From an uncultured Vampirovibrio sp. (GTDB taxonomy: Bacteria > Cyanobacteriota > Vampirovibrionia > Gastranaerophilales > Gastranaerophilaceae), in the NCBI GenBank assembly GCA_910583875.1, contig CAJTXT010000003.1, positions 62,001-126,000 of the forward strand: DNA of 64,000 bases, written 5' to 3'. Shown here one piece after another: positions 45,592 through 55,070 of this stretch (positions are counted from its first letter, which is position 1; each line of letters starts with the position of its first letter). A model generated the notes under the pieces. It had not been told where the DNA came from and did no database searches. It was given only the letters and a program-made list of their open reading frames with translations. The translations under genes and the position numbers were made by a program.

Positions 45592-46457
45592 AAAAATATC
45601 TGACATTATTAGGAATATATTTGATATTTTCTTCAAGTGTAAATGCTTTAACAGAAGAAGAATTAACTGCGCCTAAAAAACCTGCATATCGTTTAGGGGT
45701 TACTTATGATATTGAAAAAGAGTATAAAGTTACAGATATATCGCAAACCCAAAAAGAAAAAACAGCTTCTTATGAAAGAGAATATATAAAGAATTCTACT
45801 TATGCAGATAGTTCTTTAAAAGATTTATCTAATGAAATTTCAAAACTGCTTTCTATTGAAAAAGAAGAAATGCTTGAGCATATTCAAATTTTATGGGCTG
45901 GAGCGGCGTTAAAAAGTGAGACAATAAAATTTGCGTTATATAAATTATCAAATCCAGATGCAGATAAACCGGATGAAACAATTATAAAAAAGATTATAAG
46001 GCCGTTATCAACGGCATCCTCAATTGCAGGTGCAGGCTTGGGCGACCCTTTTAGTGCTACAGCTGCATTAGTAAGCGGTCATTTAATGAATGCATTATCT
46101 TTCAATGATAAAGACTTAAACTATAAATATACAAAAGTTACTGATGCAGATATGATTGTGCTTATAACAAAAGTTGATAATATGCAGAAAAAAGTTATTG
46201 ATTTATATTTTGATTATATGACTGAGTATAATTTACTTTCATTATGCGAAAAAAACTTAAAAAAGCGTGAAGAACGATACAATATGTCTGTATATGAAAC
46301 ACAAGAACAATTATTAATTGCGGATGCTTATTATCGTTCTGCAATAGATTATAAAGCTAGATTAGAGCTAGAATTTCTAGAAACAAGAGCTGCACTTGAA
46401 CAGCTTGTTGGTATAGAAGCGCTTGTTGAATTTGAGAAACTGCTAATAAATAATTAA
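45588..46457 (+). CDS. Secreted TolC-like helical protein (paralogue 2)
   Basis: 289 residues, signal peptide MKKYLTLLGIYLIFSSSVNAL. It parallels the upstream protein: IQILWAGAALKSETIKFALYKLSNP corresponds to the upstream IELLWRATIDNNTLIKFTMNKL, and QKKVIDLYFDYMTEYNLL to QEKIISSYYEYKGAL, ending RAALEQLVGIEAL against LERLAGKKTV. Tandem duplication is likely. Possible periplasmic adaptor or tube component. It overlaps the convergent relA/spoT gene by 4 nt. Confidence 0.55.
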   Translation: MKKYLTLLGIYLIFSSSVNALTEEELTAPKKPAYRLGVTYDIEKEYKVTDISQTQKEKTASYEREYIKNSTYADSSLKDLSNEISKLLSIEKEEMLEHIQILWAGAALKSETIKFALYKLSNPDADKPDETIIKKIIRPLSTASSIAGAGLGDPFSATAALVSGHLMNALSFNDKDLNYKYTKVTDADMIVLITKVDNMQKKVIDLYFDYMTEYNLLSLCEKNLKKREERYNMSVYETQEQLLIADAYYRSAIDYKARLELEFLETRAALEQLVGIEALVEFEKLLINN

Positions 46458-48658
46458 TTAGGTTTCTTTTTCGCTTTTGTTTTTTGTTTTAATTCCGGTG
46501 CTGCCTTAATCTTTGTATTCATTTGTATTCTTTTAACGGAATGAACATCCGGTAAAGATTGGAATGCATTAATTACACTATTTAACTTATCAATGCCGTT
46601 AACTTCAACACCAAGTTCTATAATACCAACTTTTTTGGCATAATTAGTTTTTACGTTTGCGTATGTAATATTTGTTCCACAGTCAGCAGCTTTAATTAAA
46701 ATATCCTTTAACATACCAAGCTTATCAACACAATTAATACGGATAGAAGTAACGTAGGTTTTATTTGGTGTTTCATTATTTTTCCAGCTGATTTTCATTA
46801 GACGTTCTTCTGGTACTGTATCTAAAGAAGGGCAATCAATTCTATGAATAGAAACACCTTTGCCTCTTGTAACAACGCCAACGATGTGTTCTCCTGGTAC
46901 AGGTGAACAGCATTTTGCAAAACTGTATAGCATTCCCTCAAGTCCTGCTATTTCATCTTTATATTGGCTTTTCTTTTTATTTGAGATGTATTGGTTTTCA
47001 TCTTCTTCTTGAGGTTTCTTTATTTTACTTGTAACTTTATTTATTGTTGTTTCACCATTGCCTAATGCAGCAAGTAAATCATCAATTGATACATAGTTTA
47101 AAATTTTTGCTATTTCAAGTAATGTACCGTTCTTAATATTTTCATCATAAACTGCTTTTGTTAGTTCTTGTTCAAGCATATTTCTGCCGTGGATAATATG
47201 CTCATCTCTGTTATGTTTCTTAAACCATTGTCTAATACGTGATTGTGCTTGTTTTGTTACTGCAAATTTTAGCCAATGCAGTTTAGGTGTTCCTGTTTTA
47301 GATGTGAATAATTCTACAATATCGCCATTATTTAATTTCGCATCAAGCTGTGCAATTCTTCCGTTAATTAGAGCACCTGTTGTTTTGTACCCAACTTCTG
47401 AGTGAATTCTAAAAGCGAAGTCAATTGGTGTTGCATTTTGGGGTAAATCAATAATATCTCCCATTGGAGTAAATACAAATACTTGGTTACCGAATAAGTC
47501 GATTTTAACTTTTTCTACAAATTCATTTGCATTTGAAGATTCTTTTTCAAGTTCTATCATTTGGGACATCCAAGAAAATTTAATATCATCTTCAGAAGAT
47601 GCTTTTATCGAGCCTGATTCTTTATACTTCCAATGAGCAGCAACCCCATATTCTGCAATCTTGTGCATCTCTTTTGTTCTTATTTGAACTTCAAGCGGTT
47701 TTTGCTTTGGGCCGATTACTGATGTATGTAATGATTTATAACCGTTACCTTTTGGCATTGCTATGTAGTCCTTAAAACGACCTGGTATTGGTTTAAATAA
47801 TGAGTGAATAATACCTAATACTTCATAACACTGTCTTTCGCTGTCAACAATAACCCTTACTGCTGTAATATCATATAGGTCATTAAATGCAACATTTAAT
47901 CTTTGCATTTTTTTATAAATACTGTAATAATGTTTCGCTCTGCCTGTTATTTCTGCGTTGATTTCATTACGATGCAAGCTTTCTGAAATTTCATCAATTA
48001 ATAGTTTAACTGTATTTTCTCTTTCTATTTTCTTTTGAGCAACAAGCTGTGCTATTTCAAAATATTTTTCAGGATTTAAGTATCGAAGTGATAAATCTTC
48101 CAATTCTGCTTTTATTTTACCGATACCTAAACGATTTGCTAATGGTGCAAAAATATCCAAAGTTTCTTGTGCTATACGTATCTGTTTTGCCGGTGCCATA
48201 TACTTTAATGTACGCATATTATGAAGCCTGTCTGCAAGTTTTAAGAAAATTACACGTACATCTTTTGCCATTGCGACAAACATTCGTCTAAAATTTTCTG
48301 CTTGACGTTCTTCTTTTGATTTGAATTGGAATTTATCTAATTTTGTTACACCAAGTACAAGGTTTAAAACATCTTCACCAAATTCGCTGCCAAGCTGTTC
48401 TGCTGTTATGCCTGTATCTTCAATAGTATCATGCAAAATCGACGCCATTAATGTATGCTTATCAACTTTTAGTGTTGCTAAAATTTTAGTTACTTCTACA
48501 GGGTGAATAATATATGGTTCTTCACTTACTCTATATTGTCCTGCATGTAGTTTTTCAGCAAATTTATATGCTTTATAAATTTCTTGAATATCTTCTTCGC
48601 TTCTATTTTGTTCTCTTAGAATTTTTTCTAAACCTGTAAATAAATCTTCTTGTTCCAT
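46454..48658 (-). CDS. relA/spoT: Bifunctional (p)ppGpp synthetase/hydrolase
   Basis: 734 residues, the long RSH layout. HD hydrolase domain with ASILHDTIEDTGIT near 70 and FLKLADRLHNMRTL near 140; synthetase with RFKDYIAMPKGNGYKSLHTSV near 305 and EVQIRTKEMH near 333; TGS domain (VFVFTPMGDIIDLPQNATPIDFAF); Cys/helical region (YSFAKCCSPVPGEHIVGV); C-terminal ACT domain. Both active sites look intact. It controls the stringent response. AGGAAA lies upstream of the ATG. Confidence 0.96.
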   Translation of the reverse strand: MEQEDLFTGLEKILREQNRSEEDIQEIYKAYKFAEKLHAGQYRVSEEPYIIHPVEVTKILATLKVDKHTLMASILHDTIEDTGITAEQLGSEFGEDVLNLVLGVTKLDKFQFKSKEERQAENFRRMFVAMAKDVRVIFLKLADRLHNMRTLKYMAPAKQIRIAQETLDIFAPLANRLGIGKIKAELEDLSLRYLNPEKYFEIAQLVAQKKIERENTVKLLIDEISESLHRNEINAEITGRAKHYYSIYKKMQRLNVAFNDLYDITAVRVIVDSERQCYEVLGIIHSLFKPIPGRFKDYIAMPKGNGYKSLHTSVIGPKQKPLEVQIRTKEMHKIAEYGVAAHWKYKESGSIKASSEDDIKFSWMSQMIELEKESSNANEFVEKVKIDLFGNQVFVFTPMGDIIDLPQNATPIDFAFRIHSEVGYKTTGALINGRIAQLDAKLNNGDIVELFTSKTGTPKLHWLKFAVTKQAQSRIRQWFKKHNRDEHIIHGRNMLEQELTKAVYDENIKNGTLLEIAKILNYVSIDDLLAALGNGETTINKVTSKIKKPQEEDENQYISNKKKSQYKDEIAGLEGMLYSFAKCCSPVPGEHIVGVVTRGKGVSIHRIDCPSLDTVPEERLMKISWKNNETPNKTYVTSIRINCVDKLGMLKDILIKAADCGTNITYANVKTNYAKKVGIIELGVEVNGIDKLNSVINAFQSLPDVHSVKRIQMNTKIKAAPELKQKTKAKKKPN

Positions 48659-48757
48659 ATTATTTCCTGCAGTTTAATATGACTTAATTTTACAATGTAA
48701 TTCCCATTTTTTCCATAAAAATATCAATACTTACTTCAATTGATGTATAATTTTTAT

Positions 48758-49084
48758 ATGCTACAAGTTAATTCTATTTTACAAATAGTTCAAGACGGAG
48801 TAATTTTCAATGTAAAATTAGTTCCTAATTCTTCGTTTAGTAAAATTGTTGATTATACAGAAGAATATGTAAGAATAAAAATTTCATCTCCGCCTATAGA
48901 AAATAAAGCTAATAAAGAATTAATAGCTTTTTGCTCAAAATTATTTAATGTTAATAAATCAAAAATAAGTATTGTTTCTGGTGAAAAATCAAAGTTAAAA
49001 AAAGTTTTAATACAAGATGCTAATATGGAGGAACTTTCACAAAAACTTATTTTTGTGTTAGACTCAATTCATAAAGAAAAATAA
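48758..49084 (+). CDS. DUF167/YggU-family protein
   Basis: 108 residues from the ATG at 48758, 6 nt after the TATAAT at 48746-48751. An in-frame ATG at 48740 overlaps the promoter and is rejected. VIFNVKLVPNSSFSKIVDY, VRIKISSPPIENKANKELIAFCSKLF and ISIVSGEKSKLKKVLI are the conserved blocks of the family. Function unknown in all bacteria. Followed by secG after 11 nt. Confidence 0.85.
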   Translation: MLQVNSILQIVQDGVIFNVKLVPNSSFSKIVDYTEEYVRIKISSPPIENKANKELIAFCSKLFNVNKSKISIVSGEKSKLKKVLIQDANMEELSQKLIFVLDSIHKEK

Positions 49085-49095
49085 GGAAATTATAA

Positions 49096-49320
49096 ATGCT
49101 AACTACAATTTGGATTATTCAGATAATAACAGCAGTTTTATTAATATTATTAGTTTTATTGCATTCACCAAAAGGTGATGGTTTAGGTGCTATAGGTGGT
49201 GCTGCTAACTTATTTACATCTCAAAAAAGTGCAGAAAAGGGTTTGAACCATTTTACTTATGTTCTTTCTGCTATTTTCTTGATTTGTTCTTTTATTACTG
49301 GATATCATTTATTTGGCTAA
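49096..49320 (+). CDS. secG: Preprotein translocase subunit SecG
   Basis: 74 residues, two transmembrane helices (~5-23 and ~54-72) joined by the conserved loop LLHSPKGDGLGAIGGAANLFTSQK. An accessory subunit of SecYEG. Its last codons (LFG-stop) form the outer part of a long hairpin. Confidence 0.92.
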   Translation: MLTTIWIIQIITAVLLILLVLLHSPKGDGLGAIGGAANLFTSQKSAEKGLNHFTYVLSAIFLICSFITGYHLFG

Positions 49321-49456
49321 AAATTAAAGAATAAAAACAAATATATAAGTTGTTACTTTTGAAGTCCATTGATTTTAGGAATCGCGAAATCACAGGACGA
49401 AAAGGTAACAGCTTAATATTATTTGTTTTTATTCTTTAATTTTTAGCCAAATAAAT
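49307..49456. repeat. Long hairpin with conserved 40-nt core (copy 2, inverted)
   Basis: The 36-bp outer arms (49307-49342 and 49421-49456) are perfect, and the inner arm portions are imperfect. The left arm includes the last codons and stop of secG. The 40-nt core (49361-49400, GAAGTCCATTGATTTTAGG...CACAGGACGA) is the exact reverse complement of the core at 49497-49536. Confidence 0.9.
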
Positions 49457-49460
49457 ATAA

Positions 49461-49572
49461 ATAAAAAAGAAGAAAAAACTATAAAATATCGTTTTCTCGT
49501 CCTGTGATTTCGCGATTCCTAAAATCAATGGACTTCAAAAACAATATTTTATAGTTTTTTCTTCTTTTTTAT
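49461..49572. repeat. Long hairpin with conserved 40-nt core (copy 3)
   Basis: 36-bp arms (49461-49496 and 49537-49572, two mismatches) around the core 49497-49536. The right arm ends at the dut stop codon. It lies only 4 nt from copy 2, in opposite orientation, filling the whole space between convergent secG and dut. Confidence 0.9.
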
Positions 49573-50006
49573 TAAAAACCTGTAGAGCCAAAACCGCCTT
49601 CGCCTCGAACAGATTCAGAAAGTTCTGTAGTTACTTCAATTTCTGCTTTCTCAACTTTTGCAATTACCATTTGAGCAATTCTATCTTCCGGTTTAATTGT
49701 ATATTCTTCATTTGAAATATTAACTAATCCAACGCAAACTTCTCCTCTATAATCAGCATCAACTGTTCCTACCGCATTTATTAATGTAATACCATGTTTT
49801 ACTGATAAACCTGAACGTGCACGAATTTGTGCTTCATATTCTAACGGAATTTCAATTTTGATACCAGTTGGAACAAGAGTTCTTTCTAATGGTTTTAAAG
49901 TTATTTCTTTATCTATAGCTGCATATAAATCCATTCCGGAAGAACCTTCTGTTTTATATTCAGGTAAATGCTTATTATGAGGCATTCTTGTTATTTTCAT
50001 TTTCAT
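49572..50006 (-). CDS. dut: dUTP pyrophosphatase
   Basis: 144 residues. The five trimeric dUTPase motifs are present: EGSSGMDLYAA, IRARSGLSVKHG, NAVGTVDADYRGEVCV (catalytic Asp), RIAQMVIAKVEKAE and the flexible tail GEGGFGSTGF. Prevents uracil incorporation. Last gene of the minus-strand pxpA-yvcK-panB-panC unit. Confidence 0.96.
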   Translation of the reverse strand: MKMKITRMPHNKHLPEYKTEGSSGMDLYAAIDKEITLKPLERTLVPTGIKIEIPLEYEAQIRARSGLSVKHGITLINAVGTVDADYRGEVCVGLVNISNEEYTIKPEDRIAQMVIAKVEKAEIEVTTELSESVRGEGGFGSTGF

Positions 50007-50011
50007 ACTTT

Positions 50012-50986
50012 TTATTCTCCTTTTTGTTTTCCGTCAGATAATGAATATATTGGCTGTTTATTAGAAATAGTTAAATTTTTAGATAAATTATATTCACCTT
50101 TTAATATCATTGAATATTGATGTGTTGGTTTGTTATCGTAGGTAATTTTAAATCTATTTGTAACTATAAATTCATTAATAAAGTTTAATGATAAAATCGT
50201 ATCCATACAATCAAGTTCTCGTTCAAGATTTTCTATTTGAGAAATGGCACTTAGTACATAGCTATATGAAATTGAAATGCCATATTTCTTAAACTCCAGA
50301 ACAATGGAATCAAGAGTTGGTCTTATATAATATAAAAAGTCATCAACATAGTTAAAGTCTTTATACATTAAGAATAAATTTTTTCTATAATAACCTTTCT
50401 GCATAGGTTTTGAATAACTTATATTTTCAAGTAATCGTTTATTTACCCTCTTTTTCCATATTTCAACTTCTTGAAATGTTAATTCTAAATCATCTTGTTT
50501 TCTTTTTATTTTATTAACATGTGGTTGTATTATGAATAATAACTTAGAATTTTCCATAGGAGCTGCTGTAGTTTCAAATCCTGTAGTTGCCGGTGCAGAG
50601 GTTGGTCTAACTGCTCTTTTTCTATTCATTTTCCTTTTTTGAATTCTTCGTTCTTCTTCTTCCTGAAGTACTAAAATTCTTTCATATAAATGATTTATAA
50701 GAAAATCAAATATGAAACCAATTACAAGAGAAATACCTCCGATTATTGCAAGTGAAAAATCGGCAGAAACTCCTTCCGGACGATAAAAGGTGTTTACTAT
50801 TCTATATGGACCAATGAATAGCCAATTAAATAAATATAACCAATCAATTTCCAAACAGTTTAAAAACCAAAAAACGAATGATATAAAGGAATAAAAGAAA
50901 AATACGAAACGAAAAAATTTCACACCGTTCAAAATTTGTGCGAATCTTTCAAGTTTTTCCATTGTATTATTCTTTTTGTAAGCCAT
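50012..50986 (-). CDS. Membrane protein, unknown, between panC and dut
   Basis: 324 residues. Two or three hydrophobic segments lie in the first ~105 residues (FFRFVFFFYSFISFVFWFL; SLAIIGGISLVIGFIFDFLI), then an Arg/Lys/Glu-rich coiled stretch (EEEERRIQKRKMNRKRAV), an Ala/Thr/Pro linker and a ~190-residue helical cytosolic domain (IQPHVNKIKRKQDDLELTFQEVEIWKKRVNKRL). It is 6 nt from panC and 5 nt from dut, so co-transcribed. No family recognised. Confidence 0.55.
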   Translation of the reverse strand: MAYKKNNTMEKLERFAQILNGVKFFRFVFFFYSFISFVFWFLNCLEIDWLYLFNWLFIGPYRIVNTFYRPEGVSADFSLAIIGGISLVIGFIFDFLINHLYERILVLQEEEERRIQKRKMNRKRAVRPTSAPATTGFETTAAPMENSKLLFIIQPHVNKIKRKQDDLELTFQEVEIWKKRVNKRLLENISYSKPMQKGYYRKNLFLMYKDFNYVDDFLYYIRPTLDSIVLEFKKYGISISYSYVLSAISQIENLERELDCMDTILSLNFINEFIVTNRFKITYDNKPTHQYSMILKGEYNLSKNLTISNKQPIYSLSDGKQKGE

Positions 50987-50992
50987 TTATCC

Positions 50993-51853
50993 TTATATTA
51001 TTATATTGTCAATCAACCTCGTTTTTCCCGATTTTGCTGCTATAGCAATAAGCGTATTTTGTTTTATATTATCAACTTTTTCAAAAGTGTCAAAATCGCG
51101 AAATTCTAAATATTCCATTTCTATATTTGGATTTAAAATTGAAATTGCAGTATCAAATAAAACATTAACATCTGTAATTCCTTTTTCATATAGACTTTTT
51201 ATTTGATTTAACGCTTTTGATATTGAAAGAGCATTTTCTCTTTCTTCTTGTGATAAATAAGTATTTCTTGAACTTAAAGCAAGTCCGTCTTCTTCTCTGA
51301 CAATAGGGCAAGGAACTATTGTTAGATTTAAGTTCAAATCTTTAACCATTCTTTTTAGAATAAATAATTGCTGAGCATCTTTTAATCCAAAAAATGCATA
51401 ATCCGGAGTTGTAATATTAAATAGTTTTAAAACAACAGTTGCAACGCCGTCAAAGTGTCCCGGTCTTGCTTTCCCGCATAGACAATCTACAAGGTTATAC
51501 GGCGGGCATACAAAGGTTAGATCTGTATTTGAAAGTCTTATATTGTCACCATACATTTCTTTTGGTGTTGGTGCAAAAACAGCATCAGCCCCTATTTCAT
51601 TACAAAGCTGCATATCTGATTCAATTGTTCTTGGATATTTATCAAAATCTTCATTTGGACCAAATTGAATAGGGTTTACAAAAACGCTTACAATAACTTT
51701 ATCACAAGTTTCTTTAGCTTTTTTTATTAAAGAAGCGTGTCCTTTATGTAATGCACCCATTGTTGGAACTAATCCAATTGTTAGTCCTTGTCTTTTCCAC
51801 TCTATAATATTTTGTCTTACATCTGAAATTTTATTTAATAAGATTGTATTCAA
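50993..51853 (-). CDS. panC: Pantothenate synthetase
   Basis: Joins pantoate and beta-alanine. 286 residues from a TTG at 51853, which has AGAGGGA 6 nt upstream. The longer upstream frame would run deep into panB and is rejected. GLVPTMGALHKGHASLI near 27 (HIGH-type motif), VSVFVNPIQFGPNEDFDKYPR near 57, RPGHFDGVATVVLKLFN near 120, KDAQQLFILKRMV near 150, ALSSRNTYLS near 187. The start overlaps the panB end by 23 nt. Confidence 0.93.
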   Translation of the reverse strand: MNTILLNKISDVRQNIIEWKRQGLTIGLVPTMGALHKGHASLIKKAKETCDKVIVSVFVNPIQFGPNEDFDKYPRTIESDMQLCNEIGADAVFAPTPKEMYGDNIRLSNTDLTFVCPPYNLVDCLCGKARPGHFDGVATVVLKLFNITTPDYAFFGLKDAQQLFILKRMVKDLNLNLTIVPCPIVREEDGLALSSRNTYLSQEERENALSISKALNQIKSLYEKGITDVNVLFDTAISILNPNIEMEYLEFRDFDTFEKVDNIKQNTLIAIAAKSGKTRLIDNIII

Positions 51854-52685
51854 GTTTTTCCCTCTCTTCATCGGATAAGTTAAAAGAATGTTCTTTAAAT
51901 GGGAATTCTCCATTTTTAACTTCTTGATTATATTGAGAAATTGCATTTTTCATAATTTCTTGCATATTTGCATATTGTTTAACAAATCTTGGAACATTAC
52001 CTGGATATTTGCCTAAGATGTCGTCAATGACCAATACTTGACCATCGCAATATTTACCTGCTCCAATACCGATAGTTGGAATTGATAAGTTTTCACTAAT
52101 AAATTTAGCAGATTCTTCCGGTACCATTTCAAGAACTACTGCAAATGCTCCGTTTTCTTCAAGTTTTTTAGCTGCTTGAAGAAGTTTTAGAGTATTTTCA
52201 TACGATTTACCTTGTATGAAATAGCCGCCGATTGTATTTATGTATTGAGGAGTAAAACCTAAGTGACCAACAACATTTATTCCTGATTGTGTAAGATGAA
52301 GGATTTCATCAAGAATAAAATCAGAAGCCCCTTCTAATTTTACTGCCTTTGCTCCTGCTTGTATTAATTTACCGGCATTTAGAGTTGTTTGTTCTTTTGA
52401 TATATGGTATGAAAGAAATGGCATATCTGCAATAACTAATGCTCTTTGTACTCCATTAGAAACGGCTTTTGTAAAGGTTAACATATCTTCAATTGTTACA
52501 TTAATTGTTGTATCATAACCTAAAATTGTCATTCCTAAAGAATCGCCAATTAAAATAGAATCAACACCGCATTCATCAATATATTTAGCAGTTGAAAAAT
52601 CATAAGCTGTAAGCATAGTGATTTTTTCATTATTATCTTTCATTTTTTGAAAGGTTCTGGCTGTAACCGGTTTTATATTATTCAT
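51831..52685 (-). CDS. panB: 3-methyl-2-oxobutanoate hydroxymethyltransferase
   Basis: 284 residues. MLTAYDFSTAKYID, DSILIGDSLGMTILGYDTTI near 40 (Mg-binding Asp), AVKLEGASDF near 110, VVGHLGFTPQ near 133, GIGAGKYCDGQVLVIDDILG near 200. Makes ketopantoate. PanE/IlvC is not in the window. It starts at the stop of yvcK. Confidence 0.95.
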   Translation of the reverse strand: MNNIKPVTARTFQKMKDNNEKITMLTAYDFSTAKYIDECGVDSILIGDSLGMTILGYDTTINVTIEDMLTFTKAVSNGVQRALVIADMPFLSYHISKEQTTLNAGKLIQAGAKAVKLEGASDFILDEILHLTQSGINVVGHLGFTPQYINTIGGYFIQGKSYENTLKLLQAAKKLEENGAFAVVLEMVPEESAKFISENLSIPTIGIGAGKYCDGQVLVIDDILGKYPGNVPRFVKQYANMQEIMKNAISQYNQEVKNGEFPFKEHSFNLSDEEREKLEYNLIK

Positions 52686-54013
52686 TAGTTCTTATCCTTG
52701 TCTTTTTTTCTATACCAATAATATATAACTCTAGCTAATCTGCTTGGAGAATGTCTTACAAAAGAGTCGTGACCATCTTCATAGCGTTTATCTTCTATTA
52801 GATTTTTTTGTACAACTTCAATTCCCATTTTTTGTATTTCTTCTTTGTCAACAATTACAGGTTCTGAACCGGCATTTTTATATGGAGCAAGAAGTTCTGA
52901 AGGTAGATCATTGTTTACTAGTACCGCATCCATTATTTTGTCATATTTAGCATGATTTATTAATGTTTTTATATGGTCTGAAACTTTAAAACCGTCAGTT
53001 TCGCCGGGTTGAGTCATAATGTTGCAAACATATATTTTTCTTGCTTTTGCATCATTTACAGCTTTTGCAATTTCGTTTATAAGTAAGTTTGGTACAACAC
53101 TTGTATATAAACTGCCCGGTCCAAGAATGATTAAATCAGCATCATGAATAGCCCAGATTACATCTTCTAATGCTTTGCAATTGCTTGGTTCTGAAAATAA
53201 TCTTTTAATTTTCTTACCTGATTCTGGGATGTTGGATTCACCTTTTATAATTTCGCCGTCTTCCATTTCAGCAACAAGTCGCATATCATCAAGAGTTGAG
53301 GGAAGAACACGACCTCTAATAGAAAGAACTTTAGATGATTCCTTTACAGCTCGAACCATATCACCTGTAATTGAGCACATTGCAGTCAGGAATAAGTTTC
53401 CAAAGCTATGACCGCTAAGCCCTGCGCAATCTTTGAATCTATATTGGAATAATTTTGTGACAAGGTCTTCATCATCGGCAAGTGCAGCAATACAGCTTCT
53501 TATATCACCAGGGGGAAGAACACCTAGTTCTTCTCTTAGTTTACCAGAACTTCCGCCATCGTCACCAACAGTAACAACTGCAGTAATATTATTTGTAATT
53601 TTCTTAATACCTTTAAGCATTGTAGAGAGACCTGTTCCGCCACCTATTGCTACGATTTTAGGACCTCTGTTCAGCTTCCTTCTTCTGTATAAATCTTCTA
53701 AAACAGCGTGCCTGTTACGTTCATTATTTACGTCAAGTATTGAATAGTTTGTTTTTAGCCAGCCAATAAAGAAGAATAAAGCTCCAATTAAAATAAGTAT
53801 CCATCCGATAATTTCAGGCGGAAGAATTTGTGTTATTTTCATTATCATATTAAATAATGAAATAATAGGTCTTAAATTGTAGATGATGCATAGACCAATG
53901 GTTGCAAGTACAGTTCCCGCAATAATTAACAAAAACCATCTTTTTACTTCCAAACCCGGTAGTAACCAGCCTGCATCTTTAGGCATACGTAAAAATAATT
54001 TAGTTAATTTCAT
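52685..54013 (-). CDS. YvcK/CofD-like (gluconeogenesis factor) protein with N-terminal membrane helices
   Basis: 442 residues. Two hydrophobic helices (~28-50 and ~68-86) precede a CofD-like domain: KIVAIGGGTGLSTMLKGIKKI near 117, VTVGDDGGSSGKLREELGVLPPGDIRSCIAALAD near 145, LGPGSLYTSVVPNLLI near 298 and MTQPGETDGF near 335. YvcK proteins in Firmicutes bind UDP-sugars and affect cell shape and carbon use. The membrane-anchored form is the type seen in Cyanobacteria. Start 12 nt after pxpA. Confidence 0.88.
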   Translation of the reverse strand: MKLTKLFLRMPKDAGWLLPGLEVKRWFLLIIAGTVLATIGLCIIYNLRPIISLFNMIMKITQILPPEIIGWILILIGALFFFIGWLKTNYSILDVNNERNRHAVLEDLYRRRKLNRGPKIVAIGGGTGLSTMLKGIKKITNNITAVVTVGDDGGSSGKLREELGVLPPGDIRSCIAALADDEDLVTKLFQYRFKDCAGLSGHSFGNLFLTAMCSITGDMVRAVKESSKVLSIRGRVLPSTLDDMRLVAEMEDGEIIKGESNIPESGKKIKRLFSEPSNCKALEDVIWAIHDADLIILGPGSLYTSVVPNLLINEIAKAVNDAKARKIYVCNIMTQPGETDGFKVSDHIKTLINHAKYDKIMDAVLVNNDLPSELLAPYKNAGSEPVIVDKEEIQKMGIEVVQKNLIEDKRYEDGHDSFVRHSPSRLARVIYYWYRKKDKDKN

Positions 54014-54025
54014 TTTAAGCTCCTT

Positions 54026-54796
54026 TTATACCCAGCCTGAAGCTTCTGCTTTATTATAGTTTACGGGAGTTGGAATTATAATTTCGTTTGCTTTTTTTAG
54101 TAATTGAGTTATATTTGGATTTTTAGTGTCAAAGTGAATTGTATCACAGTTAACAGGCATAAATACACCATTTCCAAGCTTGATTTGAGAAGAGAATAAG
54201 ATTGTTCTTATTCTGTTAAGCGCATCATCATCATTAATATATTTACCTGTATTGAACTCTGGTTTGAATTCTTGATTATATGTTTTATCAACAAATACTT
54301 CTCTGTTTATAATAATGCCTGTTTCATCCGCAACATTTTGTAAAATGCTGTTATCAAGACAGGTATAGTTTAACCATTTATCAAATTTTTGAATAGCTTT
54401 AGCAATTGCAAGAGAAAATTCATAATTTTCACTTGCTAGTTTGTACATAGCACCGTGTGGTCTTACGTGGTCAATAGTTAAGCTATATGCTTTTGCAAAA
54501 GAAGCTAATGCTCCTACTTGATAAAGAACTATTGACTCAATTTCCTCATTTGATAATTCCATAGGACGATAGCCTAATCCTTGTAAGTCATTAAAACCTA
54601 TATGTGCTCCGATTGTTATATTTTTTTCTTTGCATTTGAGTAAATATTCTCTAATTAGAAGAGGGTCTCCTGCGTGAAATCCGCAAGAAATATTTACAGA
54701 ACTTACCATATCTAATAATTCTGCTTCTTTGTTATTTTTAAACACCCCAAAGCCTTGAGCTGCATCTATATTAAAATCAATATGTTTTGATGGCAT
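54026..54796 (-). CDS. pxpA: LamB/YcsF family, 5-oxoprolinase subunit A-like
   Basis: 256 residues. HIDFNIDAAQGFGVF stands for the usual 'DLNxDxGExFG', and SVNISCGFHAGDPLLI, TIGAHIGFNDLQGLGYRPMEL and DHVRPHGAMYKLA are conserved. PxpA with PxpB/PxpC cleaves 5-oxoproline, but the partners are not adjacent here. The usual 'DLGE' is DAAQ, which may affect activity. AAAGGGGAG and an upstream TATAAT (54830-54825, minus) mark it as the first gene of the operon. Confidence 0.8.
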   Translation of the reverse strand: MPSKHIDFNIDAAQGFGVFKNNKEAELLDMVSSVNISCGFHAGDPLLIREYLLKCKEKNITIGAHIGFNDLQGLGYRPMELSNEEIESIVLYQVGALASFAKAYSLTIDHVRPHGAMYKLASENYEFSLAIAKAIQKFDKWLNYTCLDNSILQNVADETGIIINREVFVDKTYNQEFKPEFNTGKYINDDDALNRIRTILFSSQIKLGNGVFMPVNCDTIHFDTKNPNITQLLKKANEIIIPTPVNYNKAEASGWV

Positions 54797-54881
54797 AAAC
54801 TCCCCTTTACCAAAACTGTTTTAAATTATAATTCTCCTTTATTATTATATATCAATATAGAATATAGTCCAGTTTTTGAGA

Positions 54882-54955
54882 GATATTAAACAGATAATAA
54901 TAAAAGATTTTGAAACACAGGTTTCAAAATCTTTTATTATTATCTGTTTAATATC
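54882..54955. repeat. Perfect 35-bp hairpin with 4-nt loop
   Basis: Arms 54882-54916 and 54921-54955 are perfect inverses around ACAG. It lies between the divergent pxpA and fliJ-like genes, so it is not a simple 3' terminator. Arm length equals that of the other long hairpins, but no 40-nt core is present. Confidence 0.9.
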
Positions 54956-55070
54956 AACATTGACTTACAAAAAAAAACTATTAAATATAAATAAAATTCA
55001 TCTAAATAGATGTATTGATTTTTATGAAAAAAATACATAATTCAAATGTATAAGTATAAGTCAAAATATA

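Noticed and set aside
51854-51946. Longer panC start
   Set aside because: The frame upstream of 51853 lies deep inside panB and has no ribosome-binding site. The TTG at 51853 has AGAGGGA.
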